Position numbers and translations under genes: made by a program
In this document: positions 1-5,147 of the stretch, piece after piece
Position numbering within the stretch: position 1 is the first letter of the stretch
How the letters are laid out: each line of letters begins with the position of its first letter
Notes under the pieces: generated by a model
Database searches by the model: none
What the model was told of the DNA's origin: nothing
The model's input: only the letters and a program-made list of their open reading frames with translations
Assembly: GCA_025450405.1 (NCBI GenBank)
Contig: JANWHL010000286.1
Coordinates: forward strand, 1 to 5,362
DNA: 5,362 nt
Direction of reading: 5' to 3'
From: Ktedonobacterales bacterium
Lineage (GTDB): Bacteria; Chloroflexota; Ktedonobacteria; Ktedonobacterales; JADMIN01

Positions 1-187
1 CTCGTGGCGACCGCGAGGGGATTCATCGTATCTCTACACGCCAGACGCGCAAGTGGATGAGCGGCTCACGGTCGGAGCGCGCGACGCGAGGAATAGTTCG
101 GAGCGGCGCGTGGGTGGAGCGTACGGATGGTGGGCGGTGGCGCGGGGCGACCAGGGGACGCGGACCGGCGCGATGTGGCCATGCGCA
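1..187. other. Upstream intergenic stretch, no supported gene
   Basis: I can support no gene here. Plus-strand frame 1 is open from the left edge to a TGA at 58-60, and frame 3 to a TGA at 189-191. Either could be the last codons of an upstream gene, but the translations are Arg/Gly-rich and match nothing I recognise. On the minus strand an ATG at 24-26 could start a divergent gene reading MNPLAVAT off the left edge, with a weak AGAG about 8 bases upstream. Eight codons are too few to judge. The longer open frames through this stretch look like by-products of high GC. Confidence 0.35.
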
Positions 188-217
188 TTGACGGGCGCTC
201 GTGCTTGCCAGTACACT
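188..217 (+). promoter_or_regulatory. Sigma70-type promoter for the membrane protein gene
   Basis: TTGACG at 188-193 is followed after 18 bases by TACACT at 212-217. Each hexamer is one mismatch from the housekeeping consensus (TTGACA, TATAAT). Transcription would start near 224, leaving a leader of about 85 bases before the chosen start codon at 309. The site lies downstream of, or overlaps, the longer possible start at 201, which argues against that start. Confidence 0.6.
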
Positions 218-264
218 GCGCACGAGGCTCAGACGATGCCATGCGGCGGCGCGGGGCCAGATGT

Positions 265-286
265 CCCCGGAGCTATGCGTCCGGGG
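265..286 (+). promoter_or_regulatory. Leader hairpin upstream of the ribosome binding site
   Basis: CCCCGGA (265-271) and TCCGGGG (280-286) form a perfect 7-bp GC-rich stem with an 8-base loop. It ends 9 bases before the Shine-Dalgarno sequence at 296. It may keep the site open or affect mRNA stability. No ligand-binding architecture is visible, so I do not call it a riboswitch. Confidence 0.35.
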
Positions 287-295
287 GCGCGGGGT

Positions 296-303
296 GAGGA
301 GGG
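296..303 (+). promoter_or_regulatory. Strong ribosome binding site fixing the start at 309
   Basis: GAGGAGGG lies 5 bases before the ATG at 309 (6 bases if AGGAGG, 297-302, is the core). This near-perfect Shine-Dalgarno match decides the start. The in-frame ATGs at 201 and 261 have no comparable site. Confidence 0.75.
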
Positions 304-308
304 CAGCA

Positions 309-1850
309 ATGGGTTTCATCTTCCGGCCGTTCATGATGCTGGCGACCGGCAACTTCCGCGGGTTGTTCTCCCTGCTGTTGAGCCTCGCGCTGGTCGGTGG
401 GCTCTGGGAGCTCTCGCTGGTCAACCTCTCCTCACAGCAGACGGCGGTCTCGCTGATGACGGATATCGGCGTCGAATTCATCAATCCCGTGCTGACCGCC
501 AATTCGCTGGGGGTCGCCCAGGGTGCATACACCAACCTGGAGAAGACGGCGGCGGCGCGTCCCACCCAGCCGCTGAACATCCCCGGCATCAAGGTCCAGG
601 TGCTGGGGAGCGAGATCGCCGGGAAGAACTTCGACGACGGGACGCGCGCGATCTATGCCGATGTGGCGAAGACGTACTACACGGGCGGCAGCGGCGCGGT
701 CTTCGCGGTCCCGGCGCAGATTGGCCAGCTCATCGGGGCGATCGGTTTATTGCCGCAGGCCATCGGCGGCCAAGCGGGACAACACTCGGGCGCGCCGTCG
801 CTGCCGAGTGTTCCGCTGCCGCCACTGGCCGGGCTGGGACTCTCGCTGGCGCTGCTGACGGCCCAGGGGCACCAGCAGGCGGTCATGCTTGCACAGTATT
901 TCTGGGCCGCGGCGGGGATCTTGATGCTGCTGGTGGCGCTGTTGAGTCATCGGTGGGCGCGGCTCTCGACGCCAGCGTGGGCGCTGTTCTCCAGCGCGGT
1001 GCCGGGCCTGCTTGGTATCGGGATCATCTGGTATTTCTGGGGCCGTGATCCCGCCGCGTTCACTCCATACGCCAACATCCTGCACGACATCGGGGGCGCG
1101 TTCATCCCGGTCTATGCCGGGGCGGCCGCGCTCGGGCTGGCGGCGGTGATCTTCGCGGCCATCGCGCGGCCGATCTTCAAGCATCGGGGCAAACAGAAGC
1201 CACACGAGCCGGAGCATGGGCAGCCGCATGTGCGCACGGATGTGTCGACCGCGCGCGAGTGGGCCGACGCGCCAGACACGGGCGCCGCCCGCGCGCCGCG
1301 GCCGGGTGGCAACGGCGGCGCCGGGTCTGGCGGCTCAGCGTATGGCGCGTCCGGATACGGCAGGTCGGGGTATGGCGGGTCCGGGGCCTCTGGCTATAGC
1401 GGCTCAGGGTACGGGACATCGGGGAATGGCGACTCGGGGTATGGGGGTGCCGGGTCGGGCGGTGGGTTTGGCGCGTCCGGATATGGGGGCTCTGGATCGG
1501 CTAGCGGGTATGGCCGTCCGGACCCGTATGGTCAGGGAGCGGCTGATCCCTTCGCGGGGTCCGCGCGTCCGCCGTTCACCGGGAGCACGGGAGGGTCGGC
1601 GGGTCCGCCGTCTGGGCCGTTCGTGCAGCGACCGCCCGCGTGGGGGCAGGGTGACGCCAGTGAGCGGGCGTGGCCACCGTCGGCACCCACTGGCCAGCGT
1701 CCACCGGCGCCGGGCGGCTTCGGCCAGGACCAGTATGGGGCGGGCGGCTTTGGCCAGGGTGGCGGCTTTGGCCAAGGTGGGCCCGGCAACCAGCCGCCCG
1801 CGTGGCCACCGAGCCAGGACGACAGCGATCCCTGGCCGCCGAGGCGCTAG
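309..1850 (+). CDS. Four-helix membrane protein with Gly/Ser/Tyr-rich cytoplasmic tail, unknown function
   Basis: The 513-residue product belongs to no family I recognise. Four hydrophobic segments lie near residues 19-37, 196-213, 223-243 and 262-286. Basic residues sit at the N-terminus, after helix 2 (SHRWAR) and after helix 4 (FKHRGKQK). By the positive-inside rule both ends are cytoplasmic, and a loop of about 158 residues (38-195) faces outward. The tail (287-513) has three parts: a polar linker to about 330; a Gly/Ser/Tyr low-complexity block (331-404) with repeated SGYG units; and a Pro/Gly/Gln/Trp-rich end with FGQ and PPAW/AWPPS repeats. The start at 309 is chosen for its strong ribosome binding site and the promoter at 188-217; an in-frame ATG at 201 would add 36 unlikely residues. 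The gene appears monocistronic. Membrane location is well supported; the job of the loop and tail is unknown. Confidence 0.88.
   Translation: MGFIFRPFMMLATGNFRGLFSLLLSLALVGGLWELSLVNLSSQQTAVSLMTDIGVEFINPVLTANSLGVAQGAYTNLEKTAAARPTQPLNIPGIKVQVLGSEIAGKNFDDGTRAIYADVAKTYYTGGSGAVFAVPAQIGQLIGAIGLLPQAIGGQAGQHSGAPSLPSVPLPPLAGLGLSLALLTAQGHQQAVMLAQYFWAAAGILMLLVALLSHRWARLSTPAWALFSSAVPGLLGIGIIWYFWGRDPAAFTPYANILHDIGGAFIPVYAGAAALGLAAVIFAAIARPIFKHRGKQKPHEPEHGQPHVRTDVSTAREWADAPDTGAARAPRPGGNGGAGSGGSAYGASGYGRSGYGGSGASGYSGSGYGTSGNGDSGYGGAGSGGGFGASGYGGSGSASGYGRPDPYGQGAADPFAGSARPPFTGSTGGSAGPPSGPFVQRPPAWGQGDASERAWPPSAPTGQRPPAPGGFGQDQYGAGGFGQGGGFGQGGPGNQPPAWPPSQDDSDPWPPRR
1299..1520 (+). repeat. Coding low-complexity repeat, Gly/Ser/Tyr block of the membrane protein tail
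   Basis: This stretch encodes residues 331-404. Tyrosines at 345, 350, 355, 363, 368, 378, 392 and 401 are each flanked by Gly, Ser or Ala, mostly as SGYG. Phe387 sits in the same kind of setting. The DNA also shows local duplication: GCGCGTCCGGATACGG at 1345-1360 returns with one mismatch at 1471-1486. Expansion by slippage or unequal exchange is likely. Confidence 0.8.
1713..1776 (+). repeat. Three short direct repeats encoding GGFGQ
   Basis: The 16-base unit GGCGGCTTYGGCCARG occurs at 1713-1728, 1743-1758 and 1761-1776, in one frame, giving three copies of GGFGQ near residues 469-489. Spacing is 30 and then 18 bases, both multiples of three, so copy number can change without breaking the frame. 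Confidence 0.75.
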
Positions 1851-1898
1851 CGAGCCAGGCGGGCGCGGCATCGCGCTCTTGGGCGCCGCTCCGCGATT

Positions 1899-1941
1899 GA
1901 TGGCGCCATCGGGCCCCTCTCCCGTATGTGGAGGGGGGCCC
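1899..1941. repeat. Adjacent palindrome and stem-loop behind the membrane protein gene
   Basis: A perfect 12-base palindrome, GATGGCGCCATC (1899-1910), abuts a stem-loop. In the stem-loop GGGCCCCTCTCC (1911-1922) pairs with GGAGGGGGGCCC (1930-1941), with one G-U pair and a 7-base loop. It starts 60 bases after the stop codon at 1850 and could serve as a 3' structure or weak terminator. There is no T-run, so I do not call an intrinsic terminator. Confidence 0.6.
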
Positions 1942-1956
1942 AGTCGTGCCGGAGGA

Positions 1957-1996
1957 GACCTCACCCCCGGCCCCTCTCCATCGCGATGGCGAGGGG
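1957..1996. repeat. Dispersed-type repeat with 26-base near-perfect palindrome
   Basis: Positions 1971-1996 form a 26-base palindrome with one mismatched pair (CCCCTCTCCATCG against CGATGGCGAGGGG). It is preceded by ACCTCACCCCCGG. The combination 'CCTCACCCCCGGCCCCTCTCC' plus an inverted arm resembles dispersed intergenic repeats known from many GC-rich bacteria. The family link is from memory; the palindrome is directly visible. Confidence 0.6.
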
Positions 1997-2034
1997 AGGC
2001 AGGCGCTTGACGCGAGTGGCGGAGGGCGGGCGGA

Positions 2035-2069
2035 GTGGTGGGGCGAGGATGCGGTATTGAAGTTCCGCG
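2035..2069. repeat. Direct repeat A, copy 1, with TTGAAG-loop hairpin
   Basis: This 35-base unit matches 2142-2176 at 31 of 35 positions, an offset of 107 bases. Its core, GCGGTATTGAAGTTCCGC (2051-2068), folds into a hairpin with loop TTGAAG and one mismatch in a 6-bp stem. Confidence 0.7.
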
Positions 2070-2072
2070 GGT

Positions 2073-2104
2073 AAGTCCAATTGCGCCCAGCCGCCAGCGA
2101 GACG
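2073..2104. repeat. Direct repeat B, copy 1
   Basis: This 32-base unit begins AAGTCC and ends GCCGCCAGCGAGACG. It aligns without gaps to 2403-2434, with about 27 of 32 bases identical. The palindrome present in the other copy is degraded here. Confidence 0.65.
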
Positions 2105-2141
2105 CGTGAAAATGGCGGCGGGGCGGCCCAGGGCGAGGGCC

Positions 2142-2199
2142 GTGGTGGGGCACGCATGCGGAATTGAAGTTCCGCGTGTCATCCTGAGCTTCGAGGATG
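2142..2199. repeat. Direct repeat A, copy 2, followed by a second hairpin
   Basis: The copy at 2142-2176 has the perfect version of the hairpin: GCGGAA and TTCCGC around loop TTGAAG (2158-2175). Four bases later CATCCT (2180-2185) pairs with AGGATG (2194-2199). The string GTCATCCTGAGC resembles the start of a dispersed 'GTCATCCTGAGCG...GAAGGATCT' repeat seen in several phyla; that resemblance is from memory. Confidence 0.6.
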
Positions 2200-2287
2200 T
2201 CGTGGGGGCGGCGGGCGATTTTCGAGGGAAGCCCTATGACGGCGCGCCATCAGCGATGGGACTGAAAATCGCGGCGGGACGGGCAGC

Positions 2288-2479
2288 GGCGCCTCGACCA
2301 TAGGGTTATTTACGGGAGAAATCTGAGCTCCGAGCGTCGCGCGAAGGCGGCGAATGAGAGGGGCGGAGGGCGGCGGCTCAGCCAGGGGGCTATTTTCGGG
2401 AGAAGTCCACTGGCGGCCGGCCGCCAGTGAGACGGCGGACCATGACGGCGGCTCAACCGTGGAGCTATTTTCGAGGATC
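2288..2479. repeat. Three spaced copies of a 33-base repeat C (consensus GGCGGCTCARCC...CTATTTTCG)
   Basis: Copies lie at 2288-2320, 2372-2404 and 2447-2479. The first and second agree at 26 of 33 bases. The second and third agree at 23 of the first 27 and then diverge. Repeat starts are 84 and 75 bases apart. A fourth partial match, ATTTTCGAGGGA, lies at 2218-2229. The copies have diverged from one another and carry no credible reading frame. Confidence 0.65.
2403..2434. repeat. Direct repeat B, copy 2, holding a perfect 22-base palindrome
   Basis: Positions 2408-2429 are a perfect palindrome; the left half is CACTGGCGGCC, with a GGCCGGCC centre. It lies inside the second copy of repeat B and overlaps the end of the middle repeat C by two bases. 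It could be a cruciform, a protein-binding site or the terminus of a small mobile repeat. Confidence 0.7.
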
Positions 2480-2655
2480 GACATGGCGTTGGGGCGCGCG
2501 GTCCGGCGGGTAGATGGACAGGGCGGCAACCCAGTTCGCGAGGGCGGCCGCTGTCTGGATGGGTGAGCCGGAAAGGCGGCTCGATGCTGGTGGCACGGGA
2601 TGCGCGATAGGGTAACGCGGCTATGGTGAGTCCAACGACGCGCATTGGGGGTTGG

Positions 2656-3102
2656 ATGAGCAGGCGTATCCTCGTCGTCAATGACACTCAGGAGATTCTG
2701 GAGCTCTTCCGCGAGATTCTGGAGGAAGAGGGCTTCGAGGCGGTCCTGTATTCGTTCGCCATCAATGACATGCGCGAGATCGAGCGCATTCAGCCCGACC
2801 TGATCATCCTCGACTATGTCTTTGGGGGCGAGAGGGCCGGGTGGCAGATGCTGCAAAAGCTGAAGATGCGCCGGACGACCGCTATGATCCCGATCATTAT
2901 CTGCACGGCGGCCATCCGCGAGGTGCGCGAGATCGAGGGTTACCTGCAGGCGCAGGGCATTACGGTGGTCGCCAAGCCGTTCAACCTGGACGATCTGTAT
3001 TACGCGATCCGGGTGGCGCTGAAGGCGCCATCGCACGACGCATCCCTGGTGGACCGAACCAATGGGGGCGACAACGGGGGCGACGACGTGGCCGGCGATT
3101 AA
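2656..3102 (+). CDS. Receiver-only response regulator (CheY-like)
   Basis: The 148-residue product is a stand-alone receiver domain (about residues 4-122) of the two-component signalling family, followed by a short Gly/Asp-rich tail (to 148) and no output domain. The phospho-acceptor is Asp53 in LIILDY; Thr84 in IICTA and Lys107 in AKPF are the other conserved switch residues. The acidic pair that binds Mg2+ is Asn9-Asp10, where most receivers have Asp-Asp/Glu. Val104 stands where CheY has its switch tyrosine. It would act in the cytoplasm through protein-protein contact, with an unknown kinase. I prefer the ATG at 2656, which begins directly at the first beta strand and has TGGGGG just upstream. 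The ATG at 2623 or GTG at 2626 would add 11 or 10 residues and cannot be excluded. The stop is 3 bases from the end of queG on the other strand. Confidence 0.88.
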   Translation: MSRRILVVNDTQEILELFREILEEEGFEAVLYSFAINDMREIERIQPDLIILDYVFGGERAGWQMLQKLKMRRTTAMIPIIICTAAIREVREIEGYLQAQGITVVAKPFNLDDLYYAIRVALKAPSHDASLVDRTNGGDNGGDDVAGD

Positions 3103-3105
3103 GGG

Positions 3106-4290
3106 TCAGGTGGTTCTGATCAGGTCGAGCGCGCAGTGGATCTCGGTCTGGACGGTCGGGTCGTCTTCGCTGGTGGCGGCCCCCGCGAGGGCCGCACGCG
3201 CGTCCGCGCCACCGATGCGCCCCAGCGCCCAGGCGGCGTGACCGCGGACGAGGGGCTCGTGGTCGTGGAGCGCGCCGATGAGCGCGGGGACGGCCACGGG
3301 GTCGCCGATGTTGCCCAGCGCGACGCAGACATTGCGGAGCAGCCCGCGGCGCCTGGCACGCTTGATGGGGCTGTGGCGGAAGCGTTCGCGGAACGCCTCG
3401 TCGTCGAGGGCGAGCAGGGGGATGAGCGCGGGGCTGGAACCGACCGACGGGCGGGGCTGGAATTCGAGGGGCGCGCGGCCGCCGCCCAGGCGCCCGGAAT
3501 GGCGCAGGCGCGCCTCGACGCGGTGGTTGACCGGACAGACTTCCTGGCAGATGTCACAGCCGAAGACGTGGTTCCCGATGAGGGGGCGCAGCTCCAGGGG
3601 AATGCTGCCGCGGAGCTCGATGGTGAGGTAAGAGATACAGCGTCGGTTGTCGAGCACATAGGGGGCGACGAAGGCTCCCGTGGGGCAGGCATGGAGGCAG
3701 ACCTCGCAGCGCCCACAGTTGGCGCCAAGCGGTGGATCAGGTTCCAGCGCGAGGTTGGTGACGATCTCGGCCAGGAAGACCCACGATCCCCACCCCTTGG
3801 TGAGGATGCAGGTATTCTTGCCATACCAGCCCAGTCCGGAGCGCTGGGCCGCCGCGCGATCGACCATGCGCCCGGTGTCCACGAAGAGGCGGGTGGCGCC
3901 GGGCGCGTCGTCGGGCGGGGCGAGGCCGCGGAGGTACTCGGCGAGGCGGTCAAGGTGCGCGCGGATGACCTCGTGATAGTCATCGCCCCAGGCGTAGGCG
4001 GAGACGCGGCCATGGGGGTCGGCGGGGGCGGTGAGGTCGCGGGGGGCGTCGGTCAGGTAGAAGACGCCCAGGGCGATCACGGAACGCGCGTCGGGCAGGA
4101 GGGCGCGCGGATTGGCGGAGACCTCGGCGCGCTCGGCGGTGAACCAGTCGAGGCCGTCCATCAGGTGGGCGCCAATGCGCGCGCGGATGGCGGCGCCGGC
4201 AGCGGCGAAGGGATCGGCGGTGGTGACGCGGACCAGGTCGAAGCCTGCGTCGTAGGCGCGCTGTTTGATGTCCTCGGTGAGTGTGGTCAT
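3106..4290 (-). CDS. queG: Epoxyqueuosine reductase QueG with C-terminal HEAT repeat
   Basis: This cytoplasmic iron-sulfur, cobalamin-dependent enzyme makes the last step of queuosine synthesis, reducing epoxyqueuosine to queuosine at the wobble base of tRNAs with GUN anticodons. The 394 residues show the family's hallmarks in order: YAWGDDYH (99-106); VDTG with the likely catalytic Asp138; GLGWYGKNTC (152-161); a ferredoxin-like pair of 4Fe-4S motifs with C192, C195, C198, C202 and C218, C245, C248, C252; SYLTIEL (220-226); then one or two HEAT-like repeats (about 320-390), which in known QueG proteins contact tRNA. Length is normal and no key residue is missing. The ATG at 4290 gives the usual N-terminus, with AGGA about 10 bases upstream. 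No other queuosine gene is in the window. It is divergent from the 4486 gene and convergent with the receiver gene. Confidence 0.96.
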   Translation of the reverse strand: MTTLTEDIKQRAYDAGFDLVRVTTADPFAAAGAAIRARIGAHLMDGLDWFTAERAEVSANPRALLPDARSVIALGVFYLTDAPRDLTAPADPHGRVSAYAWGDDYHEVIRAHLDRLAEYLRGLAPPDDAPGATRLFVDTGRMVDRAAAQRSGLGWYGKNTCILTKGWGSWVFLAEIVTNLALEPDPPLGANCGRCEVCLHACPTGAFVAPYVLDNRRCISYLTIELRGSIPLELRPLIGNHVFGCDICQEVCPVNHRVEARLRHSGRLGGGRAPLEFQPRPSVGSSPALIPLLALDDEAFRERFRHSPIKRARRRGLLRNVCVALGNIGDPVAVPALIGALHDHEPLVRGHAAWALGRIGGADARAALAGAATSEDDPTVQTEIHCALDLIRTT

Positions 4291-4331
4291 TCGCCAATAG
4301 TCCTGGTTCCTCGCCAGCCCGTTTGGAAGCC

Positions 4332-4346
4332 GGCCAATCCAGTATA
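4332..4346 (-). promoter_or_regulatory. Candidate queG -10 element with downstream ATTGGCC motif
   Basis: Read on the minus strand, 4346 to 4332 gives TATACTGGATTGGCC. TATACT is a good -10 hexamer, 50 bases upstream of the queG start. At 17-18 base spacing I see no good -35 (CGGCGA or GCGGCG), so the promoter may need an activator or may not be one. Confidence 0.4.
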
Positions 4347-4392
4347 CCGCGCCTCCGCGGGGCTCGCCGCGCGCGGACGGTGGGTGGCTGGC

Positions 4393-4421
4393 TTGCGGGC
4401 ACGGCAGCGGTTTCCTATACT
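4393..4421 (+). promoter_or_regulatory. Sigma70-type promoter for the 4486 gene
   Basis: TTGCGG (4393-4398), a 17-base spacer and TATACT (4416-4421) make a good housekeeping promoter. Transcription should begin near 4428, giving a leader of about 58 bases. The direct repeat TGGCCTT (4421-4427 and 4432-4438, 11 bases apart) covers the expected start point and could be an operator. Confidence 0.65.
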
Positions 4422-4470
4422 GGCCTTAGATTGGCCTTGACGTGAGGGGTGGCGCGGGCTGGGGCTGGGT

Positions 4471-4478
4471 GAGAGGGG
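4471..4478 (+). promoter_or_regulatory. Ribosome binding site of the 4486 gene
   Basis: GAGAGGGG lies 7 bases before the ATG at 4486. It supports that start. Confidence 0.6.
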
Positions 4479-4485
4479 CCGGACG

Positions 4486-5106
4486 ATGGAAGACGCGACC
4501 AAGCGCGACGAGATCGCGCGGTTGGTGTCGGAGCGGCGCAAGGCGCTGGGTGGCCGCTATCTGCTGGACCCGCGGGTGCGGGCCCTGCCGCGGTCAGGCA
4601 GCCGGTGGCTCACACCGCCGGGGACGGCGGGACGGGGGCGCGCGGCGACGCTGCCGCTGCTGATCCTGACGGTGCTCGGGGCAGTGGCGCTGGTGGCGTG
4701 CGTGGCGACAGCGACGGCGGTGGTGGTCAGCGGCGTGTGGCTCCAGGGGGCATTGCAAGACCCCACGACGACGGTGCAGGGATTCTACGGGGCGCTGCAG
4801 CAGCGCGATTACGCGCATGCGTACACCTACTTCACCACCAGCGCCCGGGCGCGGCTGACCGAGGGGCAGTTCGAGAGCACGTATGGGGCGTTCGACCAGA
4901 TCGACGGCACGGTGACCGCCTATGCCATCTCCCACATCCAGACGGGAGCGGGCGGGAACACCGCTAGCGTCCTCGTCGGCGTCTCGCGCCAGGACAAGCC
5001 TGACGCGGTCCAGGTCCAGACTTTGCTGCTGGTGCGCGAGAACGGCAACTGGCGTATCGAGAGCATCACGCTAAACGGGAGCGCGCCGGTGCGTCCGGGG
5101 GGCTGA
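4486..5106 (+). CDS. Membrane-anchored protein with probable NTF2-like (DUF4878-type) domain
   Basis: The 206-residue product has a basic, probably cytoplasmic N-terminus (1-52, including SERRKALGGRYLLDPRVR). One hydrophobic helix follows near 54-83, then a soluble domain (about 92-197) that would face outside. The soluble part begins DPTTTVQGFYGALQQRDYAHAYTYF, with a middle 'LTEGQFESTYGAFDQIDG'. It ends with strands carrying ASVLVGVSR and TLLLVRENGNWRIESIT. This helix-plus-sheet pattern and the closing 'GNWRI' fit the NTF2-like superfamily, such as DUF4878 or lumazine-binding-like lipoprotein domains. The call is from pattern, not a search. No catalytic residues are evident, so a binding or scaffolding role is as likely as enzymatic activity. 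No lipobox is seen; Cys72 lies inside the helix. It is followed 41 bases later by the methyltransferase gene, likely in one transcript. Confidence 0.8.
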   Translation: MEDATKRDEIARLVSERRKALGGRYLLDPRVRALPRSGSRWLTPPGTAGRGRAATLPLLILTVLGAVALVACVATATAVVVSGVWLQGALQDPTTTVQGFYGALQQRDYAHAYTYFTTSARARLTEGQFESTYGAFDQIDGTVTAYAISHIQTGAGGNTASVLVGVSRQDKPDAVQVQTLLLVRENGNWRIESITLNGSAPVRPGG

Positions 5107-5135
5107 GCGAGGCAGCGGGAGGATGCGCGGGCAGC

Positions 5136-5142
5136 GGGAGGG
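5136..5142 (+). promoter_or_regulatory. Ribosome binding site of the partial methyltransferase gene
   Basis: GGGAGGG sits 5 bases before the ATG at 5148. It favours that start over the in-frame GTG at 5142, which overlaps the site. Confidence 0.5.
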
Positions 5143-5147
5143 TGGCG

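Larger units (their letters stand above)
1851..2655. other. 800-base gene-free repeat mosaic
   Basis: I find no convincing gene between the membrane protein stop and the receiver start. Open frames on both strands are Arg/Pro-rich, run across several repeats and have no homology I can name. From 1899 to 2479 the stretch is nearly filled by palindromes and diverged direct repeats, listed separately. From 2480 to 2655 I see no repeats and no clear promoter for the regulator gene. Confidence 0.6.

Noticed and set aside
53..1048. 331-codon plus-strand open frame overlapping the membrane protein gene
   Set aside because: It overlaps the supported gene in another frame, starts upstream of the promoter at 188-217 and has a Gly/Ala/Arg-rich composition with no family match.
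1911..1941. Intrinsic terminator for the membrane protein gene
   Set aside because: The stem is strong but no T-run follows, so it is kept only as a structured repeat.
1216..2153. Long Arg/Pro-rich open frames on both strands over the membrane protein tail and repeats
   Set aside because: These are frame shadows of a GC-rich low-complexity coding region plus repeats. They lack good ribosome binding sites and known domains.
2035..2479. CRISPR array
   Set aside because: Repeat copies are diverged, belong to several unrelated units and have unequal spacing. There are no cas genes.
2623..2655. Longer start for the receiver protein (MVSPTTRIGGW extension)
   Set aside because: The extension precedes the first receiver strand, has no family counterpart and shows no better ribosome binding site. 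It remains possible but is less likely.
2179..3036. 285-codon minus-strand open frame across the repeats and the receiver gene
   Set aside because: It is antisense to the receiver domain and then runs through several intergenic repeats. The composition follows from the opposite strand.
3116..3123. CTGATCAG palindrome as a bidirectional terminator at the convergent junction
   Set aside because: It is only 8 bases with no loop or T-run, and lies within the queG coding end.
3136..4440. 434-codon open frame on the plus strand opposite queG
   Set aside because: It is antisense to a complete, motif-rich QueG. The translation is Gly/Ala/Glu/Asp-rich without recognisable domains, as expected from a high-GC shadow frame.
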